Source of the DNA: Vitis vinifera | Lineage: Eukaryota; Streptophyta; Magnoliopsida; Vitales; Vitaceae | Assembly: GCF_030704535.1 (NCBI RefSeq) | Contig: NC_081822.1 | Span: forward strand, 10,719,001-10,783,000 | Length of the DNA stretch: 64,000 bases | Direction of reading: 5' to 3' | Shown here: piece after piece, positions 18,704 to 29,300 of the stretch | How positions within the stretch are numbered: position 1 is the stretch's first letter | How the letters are laid out: every line of letters begins with the position of its first letter | Notes under the pieces: generated by a model | The model's input: only the letters and a program-made list of their open reading frames with translations | What the model was told of the DNA's origin: nothing | Database searches by the model: none | Translations under genes and position numbers: made by a program

Positions 18704-18931
18704 TTAATCGAACTTATCCTTGACCCAGTCAGCCCATGATTTGGTGGCATCCTTGGCGTCCTCCATCGCATCGGATGCAGCATTCGACGCACTCTTGGCC
18801 TTGCTCGATGCCGATTTCGCGAATTGCTGCATGCCTTGGTCGAACGTCGAGTCCGTCGTCCCAACCACCGAACTGATAGAGAGAACAAGCACCAGCGAGA
18901 ACACCAGAGCAAACGCTATCTTATTCGCCAT
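18704..18931 (-). CDS. Small secreted Ala/Lys/Ser-rich helical protein (LEA/KIN-like composition)
   Basis: A 75-aa protein. Residues 1-about 24 form a classic signal peptide: MANK, then a hydrophobic core rich in V/L/S, with likely cleavage after SVVG. The mature part (TTDSTFDQGMQQFAKSASSK, then AKSASNAASDAMEDAKDATK, ending WADWVKDKFD) is rich in A, S, K and D in 3-4 residue spacing and predicts an amphipathic helix. The composition resembles small LEA or KIN1/COR6.6 proteins, but those lack a signal peptide, so I do not assign a family. A TATA box lies 56 bp upstream, giving a short leader of about 25 nt. The good signal peptide and promoter make it a real gene rather than a chance frame. 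Confidence 0.7.
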   Translation of the reverse strand: MANKIAFALVFSLVLVLSISSVVGTTDSTFDQGMQQFAKSASSKAKSASNAASDAMEDAKDATKSWADWVKDKFD

Positions 18932-18986
18932 CTTCTTCTGCTAACACCAAACTAGCTATGATTCGATCTGAAACATGACACGGTGC

Positions 18987-18994
18987 TATTTATA
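18987..18994 (-). promoter_or_regulatory. TATA box of the small secreted protein gene
   Basis: TATAAATA on the minus strand, 56 bp before the ATG at 18931. A well-placed core promoter element. Confidence 0.65.
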
Positions 18995-19019
18995 GGTGTA
19001 CAAGAGGCCGGGTTCCTCG

Positions 19020-21191
19020 CGAAACTGGTGTATATTGGAAGGAGAAGGTGGAATGAAGGATTTGAGTCATTTGACTTGTCCACGATTTAAGCGCTGCAAA
19101 GCCTACGAAATTGGGAGGGGTTCTAAAAGCGGGTTCCAAGTTTGTGGAGGGGAGGAGAGGTGAGTTGTATTAATGAAGAACGAGTCCACTTCCTCGTGTT
19201 TTCTTATGTGGTTGTTGCTCTGCAATCTCGGTCCTCTGCTCTCGAACTTTTTCTATTTTCTGTTTTTGTCTAATCTCCTCGTGTAGAGCAGCAGAAGAAA
19301 GGAAGAAGTCAAAGCCATCATTGTCTATTTACCGTAAATAAAACACCCATTCATATTCCACTTTTCAATAACACTGAATAATTAAAGAATTCAAACTTCA
19401 AATTTATTTAAACGTGATTTTATAAAGTATTTATAATATTTTTAATATCTAAAATTTTTTCTTATTTAAACATTAAAAATGTTGAAGAGTTTTCCTAAAA
19501 TTACAATCAAATATACTCTAAGAGTGCATTTAACATGATTTTATGAAATGTTTATAGTATTTTTTATATTTGAATTTTTTTATCTTTCAAGTATTAAAAT
19601 ATTAAAAACACTTTCTATAATTACCGTCAAATGTACTTTTATTGTTGTTATATGAGATTACAATGAGATTATATTGTACTCAATGATGGTATATAATTTT
19701 ATGAAAGCCAATTAAGATTTCAATTAAATAATTAAGTCTTTATTGTTAACCGAGGTTTAAGTTAAAATATGAAGCCTCAATTATTAATTTAAACTTCAAT
19801 TTTGTCCAAAGATGATGTGATACTTGTGGGATTGGAAATATGTCACATTGAATATAAGTTTTAAAAATGACCTAAAAGATATCTCTTTTTATCCAAAATT
19901 CTCAATAAATATTTCAAGCTAGTTAATTGAGTTTCATGTTTTATTTATTTAAAATAAAAAATTAATGAAATGTTTATATTAAGAAACAAAAACTCGTAAT
20001 TCAATAATATTACCTCATTAAATTTCATGAGTGCAATTTACTTTAAGATAAGTATCATCTATCGAGTTTATAACATCAATTTAATAACTAGTGTAAAAAT
20101 ATATAAACTCGAGATAAAAATTATCACATGTTATATATATGAAATAGGACTCATGAAGTATTAGAAAGATATATATTATTGACATGTATAAATAATTAAT
20201 TTTGACATGATAAGTTTCATTAAATAACATTACTCGTAAAAATTACTATATATATATATTGTTTGAAACATTGACAAAATATAATATTGTTGTTTCATAG
20301 GTGGTGATTGAGAATCATAAAAAATAATGTCTTTAAATAAATTATTATCTAACAAATAAATATTGACCATAAATTATATTTTATTTTCAAGCAAAAGAGA
20401 TCAAACCCAAGAGAGTGTAATTAAGATTCAATTCCTTATATAAAAGGATAATACGATAGAGTTTAAAATTTAAATCCAATCTTATTCAAACTTTTCTCGT
20501 TCATTTTTATTTCTATAAAATAATTTACTCTCTTGTTATTTCCTCCACATATAAAACCCATTGTTTTAAATAAAAAGAAGCAAATTGAATGATAAATAAC
20601 ACATGTAATATGTAAAATAGCACATCTTTTTTAGGGTTCAACTAACTAAACCCCTATTCTATCGAGTAAAAATCTTTGAATGTTGGCCTTGCCATGTTGG
20701 CTCGATCTAATAGTGTGTCGTAAAATCAAGGAATTGGAAGAAGAAATGAGAAAAAAATGAATAGAAATGTTTAAAGAAATATGAAATTCTAGGAAATAAA
20801 ATTAAATGAATATTTCATTAGAGGGTTTTAAGTCATAAAGAGATTTATATTGATATAGATGATTACCTATAAGTTCCTTCTCACATTTTATAACATACCT
20901 TAATTTAAAAATATTTTTTAAGAGTATAAAATAAATCTATACTTTTTTTGTATAAGAATTTATACTTTTTGTATACAATTTTTTATTTTTAAAACAAAAA
21001 AATCAGGGAAAGTACTGACGAGTGAATAGAAAATCAGGAATTTGTACTTGTTACTCCAATTGGTAACAAAGTAATAGAAAATTTTATTACAAAAATTCTT
21101 ATTTAACTTAAACCTATTTTTATATTTATTTTTCTTCTATTTTCTTTCCCATTTAATTTCTTAGACTTTTCAACATGTCTCCTAAGTTTAA

Positions 21192-21231
<40 letters not shown>

Positions 21232-21480
21232 TTTTTCAAATTTTGTCTTTCCTTCAAAAATTTTGGCCTAGATAAATTTTTAAAAAATGAATAGGATGAT
21301 GCAAATGACACTTTTGCTTGAATGAAAATAAGAAAGAGAAAGAAAATAAAAAAAATACCATATTTAAATTATAATATACTTAAATTATAATATATTTTTT
21401 AAAAAATAAATTAGAAAATTGTAAAAATAAATGAATCGAAGGAGGTTAGCAATTGTTTACTTATTAACAAAAAATTGAAC
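19020..21480. other. Gene-free AT-rich intergenic region
   Basis: Upstream flank of the small secreted gene, then very AT-rich DNA. Two related stretches (near 19410-19500 and 19530-19620: cgtgattttataaagtattt against catgattttatgaaatgttt) look like diverged copies of one sequence. A long AT microsatellite is at about 21197-21222, followed by a T-run. No coding sequence recognised. Confidence 0.5.
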
Positions 21481-21486
21481 GGTAAA

Positions 21487-21559
21487 GGGGATGTAGCTCA
21501 GATGGTAGAGCGCTCGCTTAGCATGCGAGAGGTACGGGGATCGATACCCCGCATCTCCA
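21487..21559 (+). tRNA. tRNA-Ala (anticodon AGC)
   Basis: A 73-nt cloverleaf. The acceptor arm GGGGATG pairs with CATCTCC (one G-T). The D arm GCTCAGATGGTAGAGC contains the A box. The anticodon stem CTCGC/GCGAG encloses loop TTAGCAT with AGC. The T arm CGGGG-ATCGATA-CCCCG contains the B box. The discriminator is A and no intron is present. The gene is nuclear and followed by T-runs usable as Pol III terminators. Confidence 0.97.
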
Positions 21560-21577
21560 TTTATTTTAAAGATATAA

Positions 21578-21646
21578 AATTTTCCCGCCTTTTCGTCGCA
21601 TCTGAAAGCCAGTCTCTCAAATTTTTAACCCTAAAATTCTCCCGCC
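21578..21646 (+). promoter_or_regulatory. E2F-like sites and telo-box without an assigned gene
   Basis: TTTTCCCGCC ends at 21589 and TTCTCCCGCC ends at 21646; both fit the E2F consensus (the first perfectly as TTTCCCGC). Between them AACCCTAAA (21627-21635) is a telo-box. This combination is known from promoters of plant S-phase and translation genes. The open frame downstream (21763-21969) is not recognised as a protein. Confidence 0.4.
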
Positions 21647-22092
21647 TCTCCATTTTCATCGCCATTCTAAATTATTTTATTAATCCAAATCAGCATTCCC
21701 AATCTTTGAATTACAATTGAAAGGAATCAGGACTTCTAATGTTTGAAAGGTAAATCGTCATCATGCAGAGACTTAAATTAGGGTTTCCATTTTGTAAGAA
21801 TTTCTCTCTTGTTTTGTATTCTTGTTTCTGCTTTTTGTCGTTAAATTCGATATACGTAAGTCATAGAAAGCATCATATGTTATTTAATTTGCGAATTCAT
21901 TGCAGTAGCGACAAATTGAGATACATGGACACAGATAACTACTTCATCTTGCTTGCTTCATTAGTTTGAGCCTATATTTATTATTCTTATTCACCTTTTT
22001 CTTTTTTTCTCTTTCTAATACATGCGTCTGCATCTTCTTTTTAGCATATGCTCGAGCTGATGTATATTTGTCGTATAACTGAGTCTTTTGCT

Positions 22093-23712
22093 TCAACGGA
22101 GCTTTAGATTCTTCAGCAAGTGCCTGTTAGGAGAAAGAAAGGAAAGGAAAGATAAATCAGAAACTTTTGAAAACTATTAATCATAGAAGGAGGTACTTAG
22201 TAATATATTGTTGCATTAAGATAAGTTTACGAGGAAGGAATGAGTGAAATCATGCCCTTTTCCACCAAATAAAGGAAAATATTATGTGCCTAAATAATTT
22301 TGAATTGTTGAATATGGGTGAGTTTTCTCTCAAATTGGCAGATTACCTTTACTCCCCAAGCCAAAATTCTACCCGAATCCCCAGCCAATTGCTGCCTACT
22401 TACAAATTAGTTTCTTTGGGGAGTTAAGCTCCCAAACCGACCAACATACACTCATTGATGCACTAGGGTTTTTTTTTTCTAAATTTTTTATTGAAGCATG
22501 GATGCTGCCAAAAGGTTATGCTAGCTAGATCCAAGCAGTTTCACGAGGAAAGGCTGGAGATAAATGATGGGTTACAGAGGAATGTAAAGATCTATTAAAA
22601 AAATGGTGTTGCATCGGATAGTCATCCTCATCAAAGCAACAAGCACTGGCTACTTTACTATTGTTTATAACATTGGGAGGTCTGTGCTCCAAAGTGTATG
22701 ACCAAGTACATGTGATCTAAAATAAGTAGGATTAGATTTCATGTGGGCTTTCTTTCAGAAAGTTGAGTAGAGTATAGACACTCTTCATATAAAAAAATGA
22801 AAAGAATAAAATATTGGGGAAGGCAGTTAGGCGATCGTGGTTGATTGTATCTAACCCAAAATGGAAGGGGAGCTTGGTTCCACAACTTCACAAGAAATGT
22901 GGATAAGTAACAAGCCCTCCATTTTCTTACTAAATGCTGGAGATGAGGAATGAGGAGTTATATAGCATGCAGTGGATATTTGGATTTGAAATTTGGATGT
23001 CTTTCGAATAAGTTTGTAAAGATTTTTATTTGCTTATAAATTGGATTTACATGCATTTCCCCATACTTGAGAAATGAGAACTTGACTCAAAGGACATGCT
23101 CATCCATGTGAAAGAGTGGTAAGTATGATGGGATGGCAATAGTATGGGGGATCACAATGAGCAGAAACTTTGGATATTATTTCCGTAATCATGATTCATT
23201 GCGCTATTGACTCCCTTACCCTGCCATGGACCTTTTAACTTGTAGATCACATTGTGGCTGTCTTATTTGGCTCCAGGGAAAAAGGGCCACATTTTTATTG
23301 AACAGTTATGATTTTTTCTCAGATAGAGATTTAGACTGTGGATAAAAATATATAGTGGTAAGGCAAGAACTAAGCTGAATTTTAAAGGGGTTATTTTGTT
23401 CAAAGTAATGAGAGAAAAGTTACCAGTATCTTACCTTTGTTCATCAACACTTCCTCCGCTGCTACTCCCAGTTGACCTGTAAATGGGTAGAGGGACTTGG
23501 CCGTTTTCTATATGCATGACATCCTGTTCCAGGATCTCATAGTGTCTCTTTACTTCCTCAGCAGATTTCCCACCCACAGCCTTGGCTATATTTGCCCAGC
23601 GGTCAGGAGTGTTCTTGTCGTACAGAGCCAGGGCTTCTTCAAATAGTTTGTTTTGCTTCTGTGTCCAAGAGGAGCTTGAATAACATGAAGAGGAGAAAGC
23701 ATGGGATGCCAT
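22093..23712 (-). CDS. RADIALIS-like SANT/MYB transcription regulator (two exons)
   Basis: Exon 1 runs from 23712 to 23435 and exon 2 from 22123 to 22093. The intron of 1,311 bp has donor AG|GTAAGA and acceptor CTAACAG. Spliced, the protein has 102 aa and ends [14 protein letters not shown], matching the ending of the snapdragon RADIALIS family (DEKR...NLKIR type). A single SANT/MYB repeat lies at about residues 14-64 ([46 protein letters not shown]). The Trp/Trp/Tyr spacing is that of single-repeat RL proteins, which lack an activation domain and act by competing with other MYB proteins. Reading only through the donor would give a false 93-aa protein. Confidence 0.93.
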
Positions 23713-23960
23713 TACTATATTGATGGGGGAATGAAATAAGAACTATAGAAGCTGGAATAATAAGGTCATAGAAGAGTTGGGTGAATATGAAGAAAAAGTA
23801 GATGAAGGTGAGAAGGCGACAGTATACTGAGTATTGAAGTTGGAGATGTAAGAGGAAAAGAACTCACAGAAGGGAAACAAAGAAAAGGAATAACTGCCTC
23901 AGTCAAGGAAAAAGACCCTAGTCAAGAGATGGTGTGGCAAAGAGATTGCCATGCTTGCTC

Positions 23961-23968
23961 TTTATAAG
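23961..23968 (-). promoter_or_regulatory. TATA box of the RADIALIS-like gene
   Basis: CCTTATAAA on the minus strand about 250 bp upstream of the start codon. It predicts a leader of roughly 220 nt, purine-poor on the coding strand. Confidence 0.5.
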
Positions 23969-23974
23969 GGAGGA

Positions 23975-25136
23975 GAAAGTGGTAGAGTTGATTGAGCAAG
24001 TTGGTGAATATTTTTTTAACAGTACAGCAAAATGCGATTCTCCATCTTAGAAATCTCAAAATGAAGCAAGGCTAGGAAGGACAAGATGAGGAGGAGAATA
24101 TGTGTCAAAGCCCGAAAAGACCAGCACTTTATATATATATATTTGAAAGTCCTTTTCTTGTCTTTTACAATCTCATCAGCAAGTGGATTTCCTAGAGAAT
24201 TTACCAGCTAGTGGGGATTAGATCCCAAATCCCAATTCCTAGCCTAGCCATTAAACGATGTGCTAACAAAATGAATCCCTGCCCCAGCTTTTCAAACCGA
24301 CAAAAAATACAATAAAATATTCTTCCATCTTTTGTTGGGAATGGGATTTTCTGTGTTTGCTTATCACATCAACTTGGTAGGATGATATTCAAATTGAAGA
24401 AAAATCCAAGCTGCTCTATTTTGATCATTATCTTCTGCCACTATTGAGGAGGGAAGGTTGGTTGGGTTGATGATCCGCTTCCTCTTCCTTGTTCTACCTT
24501 CTATGTCCTCTGCATGTTACAGTCAAACACCTAAAGTCTGTTGCTATATTCCCCCATGAAAGTAGTGGTTGTGTGGTTTCTTTCCATCAGGAAGAAAGAC
24601 TCCTAATTTTATTTTATAAGTTCTTCTAGTTTTCTGAGGTTTATATGGAAATGATATTTGAGACATAGAAATGTTGTTTTATCATCCTCTGGGCAACATT
24701 CCATGGGCTTCTTGCCAGTTAGTTAGCTGAGACCAGCAGTAGTGATATTTTATTTTGTAGCTCAATCAGCCGAAGGTGAACAGGTGTCTCTTTTAGGAGA
24801 TCTAATTTCAGGTCTTGGGCTAGTCAAGCAGCTAGGTTTTCTCACAACTTGATGTTATTCCCTGCAAATCACATCAGCAGTGCTTGGGGAAAGTATTCCC
24901 CCTCCATGAAGACTTTTATTTCCATTTCCAGTAATGATTTTTCAAGTTGATATCACCATATCTACAGGAAAAAATTCCTTCCTGCTTTACTGTGTGTTTT
25001 GAATCGCTAAACTTGCCCTTGGTTAATTTATTGATATATTTATTTATTTATTTTTGGGGTAAAAGATTCAAGGAATTGGGTTGGGCAGGGTTCATTATGA
25101 TCTTGTTCTTATGCATGCAAGACTACCGGTAGAAAT
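23975..25136. other. Gene-free upstream region
   Basis: Upstream of the RADIALIS-like promoter. It contains a TATATATATATAT run at about 24131-24143 and a TTTA repeat near 25040. No coding sequence recognised. Confidence 0.5.
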
Positions 25137-26024
25137 TAAGGGTCTGTTTGGTTATTGTTCTAGAAAATAATTTTTTAGAATAGTTTTTAAGAATAACTTT
25201 ATTTTCAGAAAAAAAAAAAATTGTACTTGGAAACTGAATTTTGAAAAATGATTTTTATTCTGAAAAATAAAGAAAATATGTTTGATTGAGTTAATAAAAA
25301 AAACTTTTTAGAATAAGTAAAACAAAAAACATGTTTGAAAGTTTTTTTTGTTTTTAATTAATAAAGTATTTTCTTCGATTAACTCGATATTATAAATATA
25401 TAAATAATTTTTATATGTATAATTAATTTAAATTAAAAAAATTGTTCCATTTTGAAAATTGTACACTAGTTATAATTTTCTTAAATAAATGATGACTTTG
25501 TAATTATGTGTAATTATATTAATTTTAGTAATTTTCTTAAAAAACTAATTGCCTTAAACTTTTTGGGGATCCAACAATCCCTCTTTGACTTGTGTAGGGC
25601 AATATGTGAGAGAGTGGAAACTTTTTGGGGAGCCATTTTTTTTTATTAGTTATAGATACTGCATGTCATCGACAAATAAATTAAGGAAGAAGAAAGACCT
25701 TAGGGGTGAGGGTGTGATAGTTGGATGGAGCTCACTTTCGTTTCCTATTGGAGACCATTGGAGGAGAAACCAACAAAGATAGGAAAACACAAAAAGCAGT
25801 TAGGAAACACAAAAAGAAGAAAAAGAAAATACGAAGAACAATCTGTTCTTTAAACAATGAAAAAACAATAAAAATATCTTTTTATTGTTCTAAAGAAAGT
25901 GGTCTTTTGAGAACACGGAAAACACAGAAAACAAAAAGTATCGCCTTCCCCAAACATATTTTTAGTGTTTTTTGTTTTCAAGAACAAAAAATAATTATTG
26001 AAATAACAACCAAACAAGCCTTAA
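25137..26024. mobile_element. MITE-like non-autonomous DNA transposon
   Basis: The left end TTAAGGGTCTGTTTGGTTAT and the reverse complement of the right end TTAAGGCTTGTTTGGTTGTT (26024 inwards) form inverted ends with the common plant motif GTTTGGTT, followed on both sides by A/T-rich TTC...AAATAATTTT sequence. The interior lacks a recognisable transposase. TTAA at both outer ends may be target duplication or part of the ends. Confidence 0.55.
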
Positions 26025-26369
26025 ATTTTTTGTATTTCAGTACTTAGGTTTTCTGTTTCAATTGTTTAGAGAGGGGAGGAGAAACCAACAAAGATAGGGA
26101 AACACAAAAAGAAGAAAAAGAAAACATGAAGAACAATCTGTTCTTTAAACATTGAAAAACAATAAAAATATCTTTTTATTGTTTTAAAAAAAGTAGTCTT
26201 TTGAGAACACGGAAAACACAGAAAACAAAAAGTACTGTCTTCCCCAAACATATTTTTAGTGTTTTTTGTTTTTAAGAACAAAAAATAATTATTGAAATAG
26301 CAACCAAATAGGGTCTAAATTTTTTGTATTTCAGTACTTAGGTTTTCTGTTTCAATTGTTTAGAGAGGG
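25760..26369. repeat. Tandem duplication of about 300 bp covering the MITE right end
   Basis: 25760-26074 (315 bp) and 26075-26369 (295 bp) are highly similar direct copies, both starting GGAGGAGAAACCAACAAAG and ending TTTCAATTGTTTAGAGAGG. Copy 1 has about 20 extra bases (a second AGGAAACACAAAAA block). Both copies contain the MITE right terminal motif in slightly different form. The open frames over it (25721-26047, 26066-26281) are by-products. Confidence 0.9.
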
Positions 26370-29300
26370 CTTAAATTCTATATTGCGATTTCACCCAGCT
26401 ATTTTGTGGTTGACTATATTTTTCCTCATGCTGGAGCTTGTACCCATGACAAAGTTCTACTATTTGAAGATATTACAGTCATGATATTGAAGCTCCTACA
26501 GTTGACTCACAACTCTGCTCTTTTTAACTTGATTTTCACTAATTTGGGTGGACAGACTACATGGTACTAAACTTAATTTATATTTCCAAATAACTCAATA
26601 AAATTGTGCATTTAACTCATTGAGTTAAGAATCATCAGAACTAAAATAAACTTATACAAACTATTTACAGTTGTTCTTATAAAAGTCAGGGGGAGATGGA
26701 GACAGCAAGGAGATTCCTTTGGTAGAGAACCTGGTGACTGGTGGATTATTTGCGTGGTTCTTCCTAGAATATCCTATTACAGCTTTTTACCCTTTTGTAA
26801 AGCTAAATGCAGTACTGAATTGGTGTCCTTAGCTGTGGTCCTGCGTAGCTATTCATGGTTTGAGAGTGTCTGGGCTCTGTGACATGATTTAGGGTGGACT
26901 TTGTGGGGTGATGTGGGGGACCATATGGCCAAATTGAGCCCATTACAGCATCAATTCTAAGAGCCTCCGTGGAGGGACATTCAAAGCTTTTCTTTCTTAG
27001 AATGAGTTCACTTCACTTGTTTGCAGGTGGGCCCAAATATTTGTTTTAGAATTTTAGTTTTTGAAGTTGCAAAATAACTCTACTGTCATGAACCAGCCCA
27101 AATGAATCGTTTTGGGTGCAGGGTACGGTTATTTATTCTGTAAACTTTTTTGTATAAATCAATGGCTATGGCTTTTGTTGTGAAAAATCACGGCAAAGAA
27201 CAATAATAGGGAGAAGAAAATAAGAGAAAATACACAAAGCACATAATGATTTATGCTATTCTGCCTAGAGACTACATTCATGGACAAGACGAAGAAGAGC
27301 TTCAACTATTTTTCAAAGAGATTACAAGTCTAGAGCTTACAAATCCCAAAACCGCAATTGCACCCAAAAAAGGGACACTTTTTCAATTAGAATTTCTAAT
27401 ATTTTACGTAGGAAACAAATTGTATGGTTGTTAGAGATGGTTATTCCTAAAAGAATATCATAGGATATATTCTTTATTTTAATAGGAAAGTCTCTTGCAT
27501 GAATAGATCTTATTAGGAAAATGTCAATGACTCAAAATAGGAATTGTGAGACTTTTCAACAGGTTTTTGGCAATTGATGAAGGTGTGGTCATTGGTAACA
27601 TGATGCAATGTATAATTTGGATGCTGTTAATGCACATATTTACCTGATTATTTATTTATTTAGTTTAGGTTTTTGGACCGGTGGATTTTGTATAACTTGT
27701 TTGGAATTTAAATGGTTACCTTGTAGTTTAGATGGCGTTGGAAGATTTAAGTTCATCACTATACATGGGAGCATTAAAGAATAGAAGAAATTACAGTTAT
27801 AGGATATGACTGATATAGCAATTACATTTATGGGATATGACTAATATTTGGATTCCATTGCAGGTGCTTTTTCAAATTTTTACAGTCATGATAGCTAGAA
27901 TATCATGATTGAAGCAATTCCATCTTCAATGGGCCACTATGCCCTCCTTTAGGAGATTGGTTCATTTTCTTTGCTATTTCTTGTGATCTATACCACTGTT
28001 TCGTGTCATTCATGATGTGTGTGAAATGAAAGCTTTCCTTTTCCCACAGGTTTCGCTCTAGCTCGAACCAGCCTGACGGGTTACCAAAAGAGAATAAAGA
28101 AATTGCTTATGTCATTGTTATGGATCTATTTAATCAAGTTGGTTGGCTCTACCTTGGCTTCAGATAACCGCCCACCTGCTGAAGGAGGGCCTGTCTCGTA
28201 GATGATGTTGAGGTAAATGCACTGAGAATCTGCAAAAAAATATATCTTTGCTTTGATGTTTAGAATCCTTATCATATCAAAGTCTATCGCATGGAATGTC
28301 ACATTTACACGGGTTCCTTATTTTCGTGTAGAAACCGTGTTTCTTTTGATGTGTGGTCCTTTCTGATGATTGGAACTATTAGTTGACCCTAGTTATTTGA
28401 GGGTTAGATGTTTTAAAATGACCATCAACAAATTTCCAAGCTTATAATTAACATTAAATTCTCTGGTTTAAAGGATAAATAGTCAGGAAACTTCCGGCTT
28501 TGGGTAGCTAAGAGACTACCCTTTCATGGTCCAATCATCTGCTAGCTAAACATGAGGACCTCGCTAAGATGGAATCTTTCAAAAGGGGAAAAAACAAGTG
28601 GAAACATTTTCAAAAGTTGAATCTACTTGAAGAAAAGAGTACCAAAGGGGTATTTTTTTGGTGGTGGATGGTCCAAAAGATAAGCAGAAAGAGGCATAGC
28701 CTACCAACCAATCTTTATTGAGGTGACAGATATATGCTTTTAAGAAAGTTGAGCATAAAAATTCAATTATTGGCTAATAAAATTTAACAATCAATTGTTG
28801 ATTGGTGGTTTTATTCTGGTGGATTTGATATGCTCCTCCTTTTTGGAGTAAAATAGGAGGAAGATACTGAGATATAGCGATGGAAACTTTCTTTTTGCTC
28901 TTTCTCAACTGTTATAAGATCCTAAATTTTCATCTCTCTTTTTGTCCAAGTGATGAAATTGGTTTGAATGGGAAGGAATTAGTTAATATTTAGGTGCTAT
29001 GGACCCGAGTTCAAAGACCCACTGAAGATGATTAAAGCTATTTGTCATCTCCACAGTAGAATTGCCACTATTAAGGTGGCATTGCTTCTTGTTCTCACTG
29101 TTAATATTCATGTTTTACTTTCTCATACCCTCTTGATTCTTCCTTTTTCTATTTGATTTGAACTCACTAGTAACTTATCTCGAATATGATTTGTAGCGCC
29201 CATGCCTGTAAGTTATGCAGGGTCTCTCATAAGTTATTATCTCTAGCCTCCTTTAGGTCCATGTGTTTTAATCTCGGATTTTTATTGGCGGGCCTTGTGT

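Noticed and set aside
25721-26281. 108- and 71-codon frames in the duplicated MITE end
   Set aside because: Lys- or Phe-rich translations of A/T-rich duplicated sequence on opposite strands; not proteins.
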